Part shown: piece by piece, positions 8,694 through 16,846 of the stretch | Numbering within the stretch: position 1 is the first letter of the stretch | Layout of the letters: every line of letters starts with the position of its first letter | Assembly (NCBI GenBank): GCA_030019205.1 | Contig: JASEFH010000007.1 | Location: forward strand, 1 to 64,000 | Direction of reading: 5' to 3' | DNA: 64,000 nucleotides | DNA from: Methanomicrobiales archaeon | GTDB lineage: Archaea; Halobacteriota; Methanomicrobia; Methanomicrobiales; JACTUA01 | The notes under the pieces: generated by a model | Databases searched by the model: none | The model's input: only the letters and a program-made list of their open reading frames with translations | Told to the model about the DNA's origin: nothing | Made by a program: the position numbers and the translations under genes

Positions 8694-9376
8694 ATGAACT
8701 ACGAGATCCTCTACCGCCCCTCCTATCCCATGCTCGTTGCAAACCTCAAGGCGAGAGCATCACGGCCGAGGGCGGGGCGCTGGCCTACATGACCGCGAAC
8801 TTCGACGTGAAGACCCGGATGCGGGAAATGGGACTCCTCGGGACTCTGATGATCTTCGAGGAGCAGTCGTTGTGAACGACTATATCGCGCGGGACAGGCT
8901 GGGAAAGATCGCGTTTCCGCTCCTATCGGGGATGTATACGAACTGCAGCTATCCCCCGACCACGGCTACATCATCCAGAAGGGCGGCTACATCGCCTCGA
9001 CCCCCGGTCTCGACCTGGACGTGCATGGGAAGGGTTCACAAAAGGGCTCTTCGGCCAGGGGCTCTTCACGATCCGGGTGCGGGGCGAGGGCACGCTGTTC
9101 ATCAACGCCTTCGGGGCGACCGACAGGCACATCCTGGAGAAGGGGGAGTCCCTGATTGTGGACAACTACCACCTGGTGGCCTTCAGCGACACCTGCAGCT
9201 ACCGTGTGCAGGAGTTCGGCCGCCGCAAGGGAACGGTGCTGAGCGGCGAGGATCTGGTTACAGAGATCAGCGGACCGGGAGACATCTACATCCAGACCAA
9301 AAACCTGCGGGAGTTCGTCGACTGGCTCCGGCCGCTCCTGGAGCCCCGCATTCAGGTGCGTTCGCAGGCCCGCTGA
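8694..9376 (+). pseudogene. AIM24/TIGR00266-family gene disrupted by about four frameshifts
   Basis: The segments join to a typical TIGR00266 (AIM24-like) protein. MNYEILYRPSYPMLVANL starts at 8694. After a frame change near 8743, ITAEGGALAYMTANFDVKTRM and GLLGTLM follow. After another near 8870 comes VVNDYIARD; a third frame from about 8931 gives DVYELQLSPDHGYIIQKGGYIASTPGLDLDVHGKG. After about 9035, GLFGQGLFTIRVRGEGTLFINAFGA runs to the stop at 9376, with VDNYHLVAFSDT and DIYIQTKNLREFVDWL. Family members are about 220-230 residues, matching the total length. The residues are well conserved, so decay is recent or the indels are sequencing errors. The family is of poorly known function. Confidence 0.75.
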
Positions 9377-9377
9377 A
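9341..9377. repeat. 37-bp sequence repeated at 14022-14059
   Basis: The 3' end of the AIM24-like gene (GAGCCCCGCATTCAGGTGCG and onward) recurs at 14022-14059 with about four substitutions and one insertion. The second copy overlaps the 3' end of an unrelated minus-strand gene. Confidence 0.5.
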
Positions 9378-9545
9378 CGCCGGAGTGGGTGCGGGAGGCC
9401 CGGCTCTCACCTCTCCTAACAAGAATGCCCGGGGGAGTATCGGAATTCTGCCCGGGCTGCGTGCACGGTCAACTGGCCGGTTCCAGGCGACTCCGGAATC
9501 CCGCCAGACTACCGGTTCATCGACCAAAAATGATCCGGGGAACGC

Positions 9546-10124
9546 TCAGAATCCCAGGTACTCGATCCCCCAGAGCACGGCGACGATCAGGGCGACCATC
9601 GGAACAATCACCGCCCAGGGACGGACATTGAGCAGCTCGGGGATGGTCGCGTCGGGAAACGCACCCTTCTGCAGGAGCGATGCGTCCAGGCGCGGGTACA
9701 GCGCCGCAAAGATTCCGGCGCCGATGGTGATACCCACCGCTCCGCCGAACAGCGCGTCGAGCGCTCCGGAGCCGACAGCGCCGGCGACCGTTCCCGGACA
9801 GTAGCCGAGCACGGCAAATCCGCACCCGAACAGGATCCCGCCGAGCACCGTGGAGCCGACCGAACCGGATTTGGTGTGCAGGCTCGCCAGGCCCCGCCCT
9901 TTCAGGAAATAGACGCCCACCATGCCGACGGCCACGGCAGAGAGCATCACCTTAAGGACGGTGAAGTCGGTGAGGAGAAGCTGCCCGATGATGACGTCGT
10001 AGCGGGTGACGCCCCCCAGCTGCAGGAAGATGCCAAAAGCAATCCCCATCAGCAGCCCCAGGACCAGCTGCCGGGATCGTTTCCGGTGCAGGGCCTGCAG
10101 GGACCCGCTTCCCGTCCTTTTCAT
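9546..10124 (-). CDS. YeeE/YedE-family sulfur transport protein, second subunit
   Basis: This is a membrane protein of 192 residues with about four or five spans (LVLGLLMGIAFGIFLQLGG, VMLSAVAVGMVGVYFL, LGGILFGCGFAVLGYCPGT, GITIGAGIFAALY, IVPMVALIVAVLWGIEYL). The conserved GFAVLGYCPGTVAGAVGSG carries the Cys that in this family (DUF395, TsuA/YeeE) passes thiosulfate or another sulfur species through the membrane. The start at 10124 overlaps the stop of the upstream YeeE gene by four bases (ATGA), so the two are translationally coupled. Two half-length YeeE genes side by side are a common arrangement. The substrate (thiosulfate or other reduced sulfur) is inferred. Confidence 0.85.
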   Translation of the reverse strand: MKRTGSGSLQALHRKRSRQLVLGLLMGIAFGIFLQLGGVTRYDVIIGQLLLTDFTVLKVMLSAVAVGMVGVYFLKGRGLASLHTKSGSVGSTVLGGILFGCGFAVLGYCPGTVAGAVGSGALDALFGGAVGITIGAGIFAALYPRLDASLLQKGAFPDATIPELLNVRPWAVIVPMVALIVAVLWGIEYLGF

Positions 10125-10624
10125 AGGCCGATCACCCCGTAGAGGAGAAAGGCGGTTAGGATCCCGCTGACGAAGAAGACGATCACGGCAACCCAGCTGG
10201 ACACCGCCAGCTGGAGCGTCCCGGAGATCCCGTGCCCGCTGGTGCAGCCACCGGCCCAGCGCGCCCCGATGCCCATCAGGACGCCCCCGATGAGGGCGAC
10301 CGCCAGCCGGAGCGCAACGCTCGACCCGAATGCCGCCTCGAAGGTGGAAGGGACCCAGACGATGGCGAACTCGCCCAGGAGAACCGCTGCGATAAAGGCC
10401 CCGATGACGATACCCAGCACCAGCATCCACTCCCAGTCGACCTGCGGGACGAACTTTCTGTAGTAGGGCTTATCCAGAACGGCATCCCCGCGGACCGCCC
10501 TCTCCAGCATGCCGCTCGTCCGCGCGTAGGCCGTCGAGCAGCCGAGAGGGCGGTCCGAGAGGAGGAATGCAAACCAGCTGAGGATGCCGATTCCCGCGCC
10601 GGCGATATAGGGCATCCAGTCCAT
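10121..10624 (-). CDS. YeeE/YedE-family sulfur transport protein, first subunit
   Basis: This is a 167-residue membrane protein. It has an N-terminal span (YIAGAGIGILSWFAFLLS), the motif DRPLGCSTAYAR with a conserved Cys, a span after WEWMLVLGIVIGAFIAAVLL, and GGVLMGIGARWAGGCTSGHGISG, the signature of YeeE/YedE proteins. A last span is VAVIVFFVSGILTAFLL. The start at 10624 (MDWMPYI) follows AAGGGGGAT and lies 13 bp after the stop of the rhodanese/MBL gene, so it is cotranscribed with it. Together with the overlapping gene downstream it should make one sulfur-compound channel or importer, supplying or clearing substrate for the neighbouring sulfur enzyme. Confidence 0.85.
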   Translation of the reverse strand: MDWMPYIAGAGIGILSWFAFLLSDRPLGCSTAYARTSGMLERAVRGDAVLDKPYYRKFVPQVDWEWMLVLGIVIGAFIAAVLLGEFAIVWVPSTFEAAFGSSVALRLAVALIGGVLMGIGARWAGGCTSGHGISGTLQLAVSSWVAVIVFFVSGILTAFLLYGVIGL

Positions 10625-10637
10625 GCGCGATCCCCCT

Positions 10638-11999
10638 TCAGGAGTATCCTGCGGCGAGGTATCCCGTGATGCCGCCTGCCGCGTTGTAGACCTCGGCAAA
10701 TCCTTTCTGCTTGAGGATGCTGCAGCCCAGACTCGAGCGGTGCCCTGTGCGGCACATCAGGATGACCGGCTGCGCGGGATCCAGCTCGACATACCGCGTC
10801 CTGAGATCCGGGGCCATGATATGGATCGCCCCCGGGATGTGCTGCTCAGCATACTCCTCCGCTGACCGCACGTCGACGAGGGCCGTCTTCCCCTCGCGGA
10901 GCCGGGCGTGCGTCTCCTCGGGCGAGAGCTGGCAGACGTGATCGAGGGGGAAGCCCGCCATGGCCCAGGCATGGGTCCCCCCTTCGAGGTATCCGACGAC
11001 GCGATCCAGCCCGACCCGGCGGAGCTGGACGACTGCATCCCGCACCTCCGCGGGATTGTCCGAGACGAGCAGGATATCCCTATCGGGGGGAAGCACCCAG
11101 CCTGCAAACGTGGCGAAGTTCCCGGCAATATCGATCTGGTAGCTGCCCGGGATGTGCTGCCCACCGAAGGCGGCGTAGTTCTGGATGGAGAGCACGATGG
11201 TGTCGCCATCTCCTCCCCTTGCCCGGATCTCGTCCGGCTGCATGGGGCGGGCCTCCGGCAGGCTGCGAACGAGGGGGGGACCCTGGCGGTTGATCTCGCT
11301 GCAGCGGCTGAAGTGGTCCGGTGCCGGGGGCATATTCTCGGTGAGCGAGCGGATGAACTCCTCGCGGCCGAGGTTCAGAGCCGGATTGAACCTCCGTTCG
11401 TAGCCGATGGTGGAGAACCGCATCGCACCCATCGCCCTGCCGCAGAGGGAGCCGGCGCCGTGAGCAGGGAAGAGCAGGCAGGAGTCGGGAAGGAGGAGGA
11501 TCTTGCCATGCAGGCTCTCGTAGAGGCTTCCCGCCAGCTCGCGGGCTCTTCCGGGGAAGAGATCGGGCCTTCCTACGTCGCCGACGAACAGGGCGTCTCC
11601 CGTGAACACGGCGGCCGGTTCCTCGCCGCGGACGAGATCGGTCACGACATAGGTCACGCCGTCCGGCGTATGCCCGGGCGTATCAAAGACTTCGACGCCG
11701 ATATTCTCGATGGCGAACCGCGTTCCATCTGAAACCGCCACGTGGTCGAAGGCAAGCCTTCCGGATGCCGGCCCGTATATTCTGGCGCCGGAGACCTCGG
11801 CAAGGTCTCGGTGTCCGGAGACGAAGTCTGCGTGCAGGTGCGTCTCCAGGATGTGCGTGATCTCGAGACCCAGGCTCCGGGCCGCATCGATGTAGCGATC
11901 GATGTCCCGCGCCGGGTCGACGATGGCGCACGTGCTGCCGGCGCCGATCAGATAGGAGCTGTGCGCGATCCCCGGGATGAAAAACTGCTGGACGAACAT
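10638..11999 (-). CDS. MBL-fold protein with two rhodanese domains (CstB/persulfide dioxygenase-like)
   Basis: This is a 453-residue cytoplasmic enzyme. Residues 1-240 are an ETHE1-like metallo-beta-lactamase domain (QQFFIPGIAHSSYLIG; ETHLHADFVSGH with metal ligands H54, H56, D58; FDTPGHTPDGVTY; FTGDALFVGDVGRPDL). Residues about 255-355 form a rhodanese-like domain lacking the catalytic Cys (VSDNPAEVRD where the loop should be). Residues about 358-453 form an active-looking rhodanese with C416 in MCRTGHRS. This MBL plus inactive plus active rhodanese order is that of CstB-type persulfide dioxygenase/sulfurtransferases, which turn persulfide into thiosulfate or sulfite. Here it heads two YeeE genes. 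A TATA-like TTTATCTAGTAT lies near 12042-12053. In a strict anaerobe the dioxygenase step is doubtful, and sulfur transfer is more likely. Confidence 0.85.
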   Translation of the reverse strand: MFVQQFFIPGIAHSSYLIGAGSTCAIVDPARDIDRYIDAARSLGLEITHILETHLHADFVSGHRDLAEVSGARIYGPASGRLAFDHVAVSDGTRFAIENIGVEVFDTPGHTPDGVTYVVTDLVRGEEPAAVFTGDALFVGDVGRPDLFPGRARELAGSLYESLHGKILLLPDSCLLFPAHGAGSLCGRAMGAMRFSTIGYERRFNPALNLGREEFIRSLTENMPPAPDHFSRCSEINRQGPPLVRSLPEARPMQPDEIRARGGDGDTIVLSIQNYAAFGGQHIPGSYQIDIAGNFATFAGWVLPPDRDILLVSDNPAEVRDAVVQLRRVGLDRVVGYLEGGTHAWAMAGFPLDHVCQLSPEETHARLREGKTALVDVRSAEEYAEQHIPGAIHIMAPDLRTRYVELDPAQPVILMCRTGHRSSLGCSILKQKGFAEVYNAAGGITGYLAAGYS

Positions 12000-12033
12000 A
12001 CTCGAGTCCCCCGGATCTTCGGTATGCTGATGA

Positions 12034-13824
12034 TTACGCGAATACTAGATAAATCCATCCTGTAACAAGGAGAAGGAAGATGACCGTAAGGATGCTGCCG
12101 GCCCGCAGGTAGTCCGCATTGCGGTAGCCTCCGGACGACATGAGAAAGGCATTCACATGGTGTGTCGGCAGTATAAACGAGTTCGAGGCGGACAGCCCCA
12201 CCAGGAGGGCGAGGCCTCGGGGATCGATGCCGCTCTGTGCCCCGACCAGGAGGGCGACGGGGACGAGGATGACGACGGCACCCACGTTGGACATGAAAAG
12301 GGTGAAAAAGGTCGTGAGCCCGCCGATGATCAGGATCAGCAGGAGGGGGTGCGCCCCCTCCAGGAACCGCAGCAGCCCATCGGCGATCAGCGCCGCCGTC
12401 CCCGTGTTGACCATCGCCGTGCCGAGCGGGATGAGCCCTGCAAGCAGGAAGACGACCTTCCAGTCGATCGAACGGTAGGCCTCGTCGATCTCCAGCACCC
12501 CGCCCAGGACCATGACGAGCGCCCCGGTAAAAAGCCCGATGGAGATCGGCACGCCTGTCAGGGTCAGCGCGATCCCGCCGATAAAGCAGAGGAGGGCAAG
12601 AGGCGCCTTCTCCTTTCGCACCGCCGCCTCGTCGACGGGAGTGTTGAGGGTGAAGTTCGGGTCGGCGGCCAGGGCGCGCACCCGCTCCCAGGGCCCGAAG
12701 CCGACGATGATGTCGGCGGTGGAGAGCGGGACGTCGGCATAGTCCTTCTGCATCTCGACTCCCCGCGAGACGAGCACGATGGGCTCGATGCCGTACTTTT
12801 TGCGGAATGCTATCTCGCGGAAGGTCTTGCCGATCACCTCGGCCCGCGGGCGAACCATGATCTCCGCAAAACCGGCACGCTCGCCGCCCACCTCGGCGGA
12901 GAACCGCTCCGGATCGGCAATCCGCTCGAGGGAGTAGTCCGCTGCGAACCGTTCCGCGTCGTCCTCTTCCCCGAGGAGCGTGATCACCTGGCCGGCACGG
13001 AAGGGCGTATGGCGCCAGGGCGCGTACAGGACGTCTCCGTTCTCCGTGATCGCCAGGAGATGGAGGGCGTACCGGGTCTTCATGTCCGCTTCGTTCCGCT
13101 CCAGCCCTGCGAGGGGGCTCGTGCCGGGGATGCGGTAGTGGTGCATGGCGGTGGGAAGCCGCCAGGCATCGGCCAGTATCTCCTGGGCTCCCGGCTTATA
13201 CGCATCCGGCTTGGCCCTGGGGAGGACGTAGTTGCCCAGGACGATGAAGTAGGCAATGCCCGCCCCGAGGAGGAGAATGCCCAGCGGCGTCACGGCAAAG
13301 ATGCCGAACGGCTCGAGATCGTTCGTCGCGATGAGGTCGTTGAGGACGATGAGGGCCCCCGACCCGATCATGGTGAGGGTGCCTCCCAGGATGGCGGCAA
13401 ATCCAAGGGGCATGACGAGCCGCGGCGGGGGGATTCTCGTCTGCCGGGATACCCTCAACAGCGCCGGAAGGAAGAGGGCAACGGTCCCGATGTTCTGCAT
13501 GAATGCGGAAAGAAAACCGACGATAGCGGAGAATGTTGCAAGGAGCCGCTTCTCGTTTTTCCCGGCAAACCCTACAATGGAGCGCGAGAGCCGGGCGGTG
13601 ACCCCCGTCCGATCGATACCGGCGCCAAGGATCATGAGCGAGATGATCGCCAGCACCGCATTGCTGGCAAAGCCCGAGAACGCCTCCGCCGCGCTGACGA
13701 GACCGAACCAGAAGAGCAGGACGATGACGAGGAGGGCAACCACATCGGCCCGGAGCAGCTCCGTGACCAGGAGGACGATCGTGATCGCGAGAACCAGCAG
13801 CATCAGAATGATCTGAGTCTCCAT
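12034..13824 (-). CDS. SLC13/DASS-family permease with TrkA-C domains
   Basis: This is a 596-residue ion transporter. N-terminal spans (residues about 5-180) include LLFWFGLVSAAEAFSGFASNAVLAIISLMILGAGI and FLSAFMQNIGTVALFLPAL. A long cytoplasmic region (about 200-400) contains two TrkA-C/RCK-type modules (LAGLERNEADMKTRYALHLLAITENG; VRPRAEVIGKTFREIAFRKKYG). A second membrane half includes GIALTLTGVPISIGL, LAGLIPLGTAMVNTG, FMSNVGAVVILVPVA and ALLVGLSASNSFILPTHHVNAFL. Proteins of this build transport sulfate, thiosulfate, dicarboxylates or other anions. The start at 13824 follows GGTGGAGGG; a TATA-like TTTAAA lies about 55 bp upstream. It precedes the sulfur genes on the same strand with a 34-bp gap, so a sulfur oxyanion is a reasonable but unproven substrate. 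Confidence 0.85.
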   Translation of the reverse strand: METQIILMLLVLAITIVLLVTELLRADVVALLVIVLLFWFGLVSAAEAFSGFASNAVLAIISLMILGAGIDRTGVTARLSRSIVGFAGKNEKRLLATFSAIVGFLSAFMQNIGTVALFLPALLRVSRQTRIPPPRLVMPLGFAAILGGTLTMIGSGALIVLNDLIATNDLEPFGIFAVTPLGILLLGAGIAYFIVLGNYVLPRAKPDAYKPGAQEILADAWRLPTAMHHYRIPGTSPLAGLERNEADMKTRYALHLLAITENGDVLYAPWRHTPFRAGQVITLLGEEDDAERFAADYSLERIADPERFSAEVGGERAGFAEIMVRPRAEVIGKTFREIAFRKKYGIEPIVLVSRGVEMQKDYADVPLSTADIIVGFGPWERVRALAADPNFTLNTPVDEAAVRKEKAPLALLCFIGGIALTLTGVPISIGLFTGALVMVLGGVLEIDEAYRSIDWKVVFLLAGLIPLGTAMVNTGTAALIADGLLRFLEGAHPLLLILIIGGLTTFFTLFMSNVGAVVILVPVALLVGAQSGIDPRGLALLVGLSASNSFILPTHHVNAFLMSSGGYRNADYLRAGSILTVIFLLLVTGWIYLVFA

Positions 13825-14021
13825 CCCTCCACCCAGCGGCGCAGTGTCCCTATAGAATACCAATATCTGCACGTCCCCTTTAAATTGATGCATGCTGGAC
13901 GGCAGAGATGCGGAGACCGCGGTCCCTGACGCTCCGCCAATACCCCGCCAGGAGTGCTGCCCGGTACAGGAGGGATCGGCCGCCCCGGTCGGGGGACCGC
14001 AGCAATACGTCGGCGGGCCTC

Positions 14022-14059
14022 GAGCCCTGCATTCAGGTGCGGTCCCGGGCCCGCTGGAA
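14022..14059. repeat. Second copy of the 37-bp sequence at 9341-9377
   Basis: GAGCCCTGCATTCAGGTGCG and the following 18 bases match the 3' end of the AIM24-like gene. The stop codon of the minus-strand gene that begins near 14620 lies inside this copy (14033-14035). Confidence 0.5.
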
Positions 14060-14620
14060 ACCGGGCAGGGCCGACAGGGGAGGGAAGGAGACCGCGACGG
14101 CCGCATCCAGGTCCAGGGTCGTCTGCCCCGTCCTCTGCCGCAGGGGCGTATACCCCAAAAAGCAGTACACCCGGTCCGCCCTCCTCGCGATCCGGCGGAG
14201 GGAGCAGGTGATCCCGGGCGCGTAGAGGATGACGGCCGCGTTCCGGGCCGCCTCCCGCATCGCCATGGAGGCCGGAAAGATCAGCCGCCGCCCCTCCTCG
14301 CCCTCGTACAGGCCGGGATCGTGCTCGATGAAGAGGATGGTGTGGGGGGCCTCCTGGAGGATGGTCAGGAGCTGGTATCCCGTGAAGCCCCGCTGGACGT
14401 CCAGGTTCTGGCGGGTGCGGTGGATGCCCGAGAGGAGCTGGGAGTAGTTGCCGCTGATGTAGAGGGTGGCGTACTGCTGCAGGGCGTCGCACCCGTTCAG
14501 GGCCTCGAGCATCATGGGGAGCGGGGCCATGATCAGCGTGAACGTGCCCGTCTCGACGGCGATCCTGGGGTGCAGCTCGAACTCCATAACGGCATCCGGT
14601 AGATGGAGCGGGGGCGGCAT
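14033..14620 (-). CDS. RecA/KaiC-fold-like hypothetical protein without a Walker A motif
   Basis: The protein has about 195 residues. The alternating strand and helix pattern (TFTLIMAPLPMMLEALNG, YATLYISGNYSQLLSGIHRT, LQEAPHTILFIEHDPGLY, AAVILYAPGITCSLRRIARRADRVYCFLG) resembles a RecA-superfamily core, and TILFIEHDP could be a Walker B strand. No GxxxxGKT loop is present where it would be expected, so ATP binding is doubtful. Similar stand-alone proteins occur in methanogens and halophiles without known function. The start is uncertain: ATG 14620 lies close to TTTTGTATC, and ATG 14587 (MEFELHP) is an alternative. The 3' end reads into a repeated sequence, so the last ten or so residues may not be original. 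Confidence 0.5.
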   Translation of the reverse strand: MPPPLHLPDAVMEFELHPRIAVETGTFTLIMAPLPMMLEALNGCDALQQYATLYISGNYSQLLSGIHRTRQNLDVQRGFTGYQLLTILQEAPHTILFIEHDPGLYEGEEGRRLIFPASMAMREAARNAAVILYAPGITCSLRRIARRADRVYCFLGYTPLRQRTGQTTLDLDAAVAVSFPPLSALPGFQRARDRT

Positions 14621-15000
14621 ATGAAGATACAAAATGGTGGCGCGAAAGTGCCGCTGTATCGCGGCCTGGCAACCCGATCAAAGGGGAGATAGGGCTCCGA
14701 GCGTCCATCTCTCCTGGCTCTCCCCTCTGGTATCGTGCTGCAGCAATAGAGGCATGAGGGAGTATAACCAGAGCAGGCCATCCTCACCCCGTTATTGTAC
14801 GTTGTGGCTTGTCACGGGATCGCACAGACCATCCCCCGTATCATAAGGCTGCATGCAGTACCTCCTCGTGACCCCCTCCCTGAATTGCGATGCGGCCTGT
14901 CATAGGGGAATCGAGAGTTCGGGTTGGCATCCCCGCCCGGAGCAAACCGCCCTGACGCTACCGGCGGCGAGGAGATTCTCTTCGGCTAACCCCTGCAGGA

Positions 15001-15063
15001 CCTATCATACTGGCGGGGTGGGGGTACGGGGGGAGGGGGCCCCCTCCCCCTTCGTGCGATAGG
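15001..15063. repeat. GC-rich intergenic inverted repeat, copy B
   Basis: This is a 63-bp element bounded by CCTATCATAC and GTGCGATAGG. The ends are inverted repeats of each other apart from two positions. The core is a long hairpin: GGGGGAGGGGG meets CCCCCTCCCCC with no spacer. It is the clearest complete copy of the family. Confidence 0.65.
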
Positions 15064-15240
15064 GACGTACGCAGATCGAATGCGGCTCTTCGTATCCCGT
15101 CCCGGCGATCAGGAGACGGGGCCCTCCGTGCCTCCCGCCAGCGCCAATATCCTGAAGCTGGAGGATGTGCCGTTCTGCAGAGTCGGATCCTTTAATCCCT
15201 CCGGCGGCTTTATTCACGTCGGCGGCGTCACTGTACCCCC

Positions 15241-15332
15241 CTGTCCGGCATCCGCTGAATGATCCCTTTGACCGGCTCGGGGGCATTGTTCCTGCCACCT
15301 TGAGGAGCTCCTGCCTGTCGGCGGGCTACTCC
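15241..15332 (-). pseudogene. Decayed copy of the small gene at 24588-24740
   Basis: The DNA from CTGTCCGGCATCC to CTACTCC aligns with 24631-24740. Read on the minus strand it gives DRQELLKVA and, after a frame change, NNAPEPVKGIIQRMPDR. The intact protein has DRKKLLEMAERNKAPEAIKEMIRRMPDR. The start codon is lost (a stop stands near it) and the frame is broken. Confidence 0.55.
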
Positions 15333-15619
15333 ACCCCCTGGATCGAGTGCTGCAGTGAGGCGCCGTGACCGTTTGGGGCTCGTTGTTCATGCCTTTCTCG
15401 CCTGCTTCTTTTCGGTACGCCACCGTTTCTCCCCCTTGCCGTAATGGCAGCCCGCACCCGCTATATTCGATTTATCGCTTGGCATCCTGGAGAAAATCCG
15501 GACAACAAGGCGCTGAGGAGATGTCGGCAAGGGGTAAGAACCCTGCCAAAAAACCGGGTTCGATCGGGACGGCAACCTTAATGCACCTGCAGGGAGCCCG
15601 TCTCCCCGGGTGACCACGA

Positions 15620-16169
15620 ATGCACCGCAGACATCTTCTCCTCCTGATCCTCGCCGCCCTCCTGCTGATCGCCGCCGATGCCTCCGCGGCGATCGAGATC
15701 GAACCGGAGGGCGGAAAAGTCGCCGGCGATCGGATCGTCATCAACGGCACGACCAACTTCGCGCCGGGCAACCGCGTCCTCGTGGAGGTGACTGCACTCT
15801 CCTTTGCCCCCGCCAACAAGACCGCGGCGACAGGAACTTCGGGAGCCTCCGGGATCGCGACCGTAGAGGCAGGGGAACCACGGAACACCTGGACGTTTGC
15901 GGTCGACACCACGGGCTTTGCGCCGGGGGAGTACCCGGTGCGGGCGGAGGTGCTCGATCGAAACGTGACGGAGACGGCGACCTTCAGCCTGCAGGAACCG
16001 GGAAATGGGACAGCCACGCCGGCACCGCAGACGACGACCGCGACAATCGCCCCCACCGCCAGCCCGACAACGACGGCTCCCGCCCCCACCCAGACACCGC
16101 AGGCGGGGATCGGCGCTGCCCGCCGCCGCGATTGTCGGGCTAATCATTCTCTGGGCGATTCGGCGGTGA
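15620..16169 (+). CDS. Secreted or anchored envelope protein, C-terminal anchor shifted out of frame
   Basis: The N-terminal signal peptide is MHRRHLLLLILAALLLIAADASA. A beta-rich domain follows (residues about 25-130: VAGDRIVINGTTNFAPGNRVLVEVTALSF, TWTFAVDTTGFAPGEYPVRAEV), then a Thr/Pro/Ala linker, as in many methanogen surface proteins that end in a membrane anchor. In the annotated frame the end is GIGAARRRDCRANHSL, running to a stop at 16207. In the frame one base over, from about 16116, the DNA reads LPAAAIVGLIILWAIRR and stops at 16169, exactly the expected anchor. I therefore believe there is one indel near 16110-16116. Several N-x-T/S sites (NGTTNF, NKT, NVTET, NGT) suggest glycosylation. 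Confidence 0.75.
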
Positions 16170-16233
16170 TGCGGGGGATCGAGGGGGCTCTCTCCCGCTC
16201 TTCTTAAAAAGGGATTATCCCCACCGCAAGGCG

Positions 16234-16626
16234 TTATGCCGCGCGTTCCGCCGCGTACTGCAGGCTGTAGCCCACCGCCAGGCTCATGAAGAGGATCATA
16301 AAGTAGCGGAGTCCGATCTGGACGACGTAATCGCCCGTTGCCTGCCGAGAGAGCGGGAGGAGGAGGACGAGGTCGAGCAGCCAGTTGATCGCCATCCAGC
16401 CGATCCCGGCGATCCATGCCTCGCGTACGTGCCGCTCCCGGATCACACGGAAGTACATGTACAGCAGTATGGCGCCGGTGCCGGATCCTACCACGACCAT
16501 CAGGGTTTTAAAGAGGTCGTAGTCGATCAGCAGCACTCCCCCGGGGCCGTAGAAGATGAAGCTCACCAGGAACTGGGCGAGCCAGGAGAGGATGCCGTAG
16601 CCAATCAGCCTTATTTTGTCGGCCAT
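16234..16626 (-). CDS. Small four-helix membrane protein
   Basis: This is a 130-residue integral membrane protein with four spans: LIGYGILSWLAQFLVSFIFYG, TLMVVVGSGTGAILLYMYF, AWIAGIGWMAINWLLDLVLLLPL and YFMILFMSLAVGYSLQYA. The pattern, including a GxGWMAxNxxLDxxxL segment in the third helix, is shared with small archaeal membrane proteins of unknown function. The start is the ATG at 16626. No partner gene is obvious; the gene upstream on the same strand (16847-17014) is more than 200 bp away. A function cannot be given. Confidence 0.7.
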   Translation of the reverse strand: MADKIRLIGYGILSWLAQFLVSFIFYGPGGVLLIDYDLFKTLMVVVGSGTGAILLYMYFRVIRERHVREAWIAGIGWMAINWLLDLVLLLPLSRQATGDYVVQIGLRYFMILFMSLAVGYSLQYAAERAA

Positions 16627-16846
16627 CTGCTATTCCCTCCCTTCGCCGGAACCCGGCGGCATAGCGCTCCCGTGCCGGGACCCCGGCAGTGCATCGCCTG
16701 TCATCCGATACAGGGTTTTGTCTCCGCAGATATTAAGGATCGGAGCTTTCTCCGGGGGACGGCATCGCTTGAAGAGGGATCCCCGAAGATCCCCGGACAG
16801 AGGGGAGTCCCGCCGTTGCGATCTGCCTGGCATCCTCCGTCCTGTA

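Larger units (their letters stand above)
14621..15619. other. 1-kb intergenic region with a repeat element and a gene remnant
   Basis: No intact gene is visible. It contains inverted repeat copy B (15001-15063) and a decayed copy of a small gene (15241-15332). Other frames have no family features. Confidence 0.5.

Noticed and set aside
12157-13929. A very long plus-strand frame (590 codons) across the SLC13 gene
   Set aside because: It is antisense to an intact permease with clear motifs, and its translation is extremely rich in Asp, Arg, Glu and Gly, as expected for the mirror frame of a high-GC gene.
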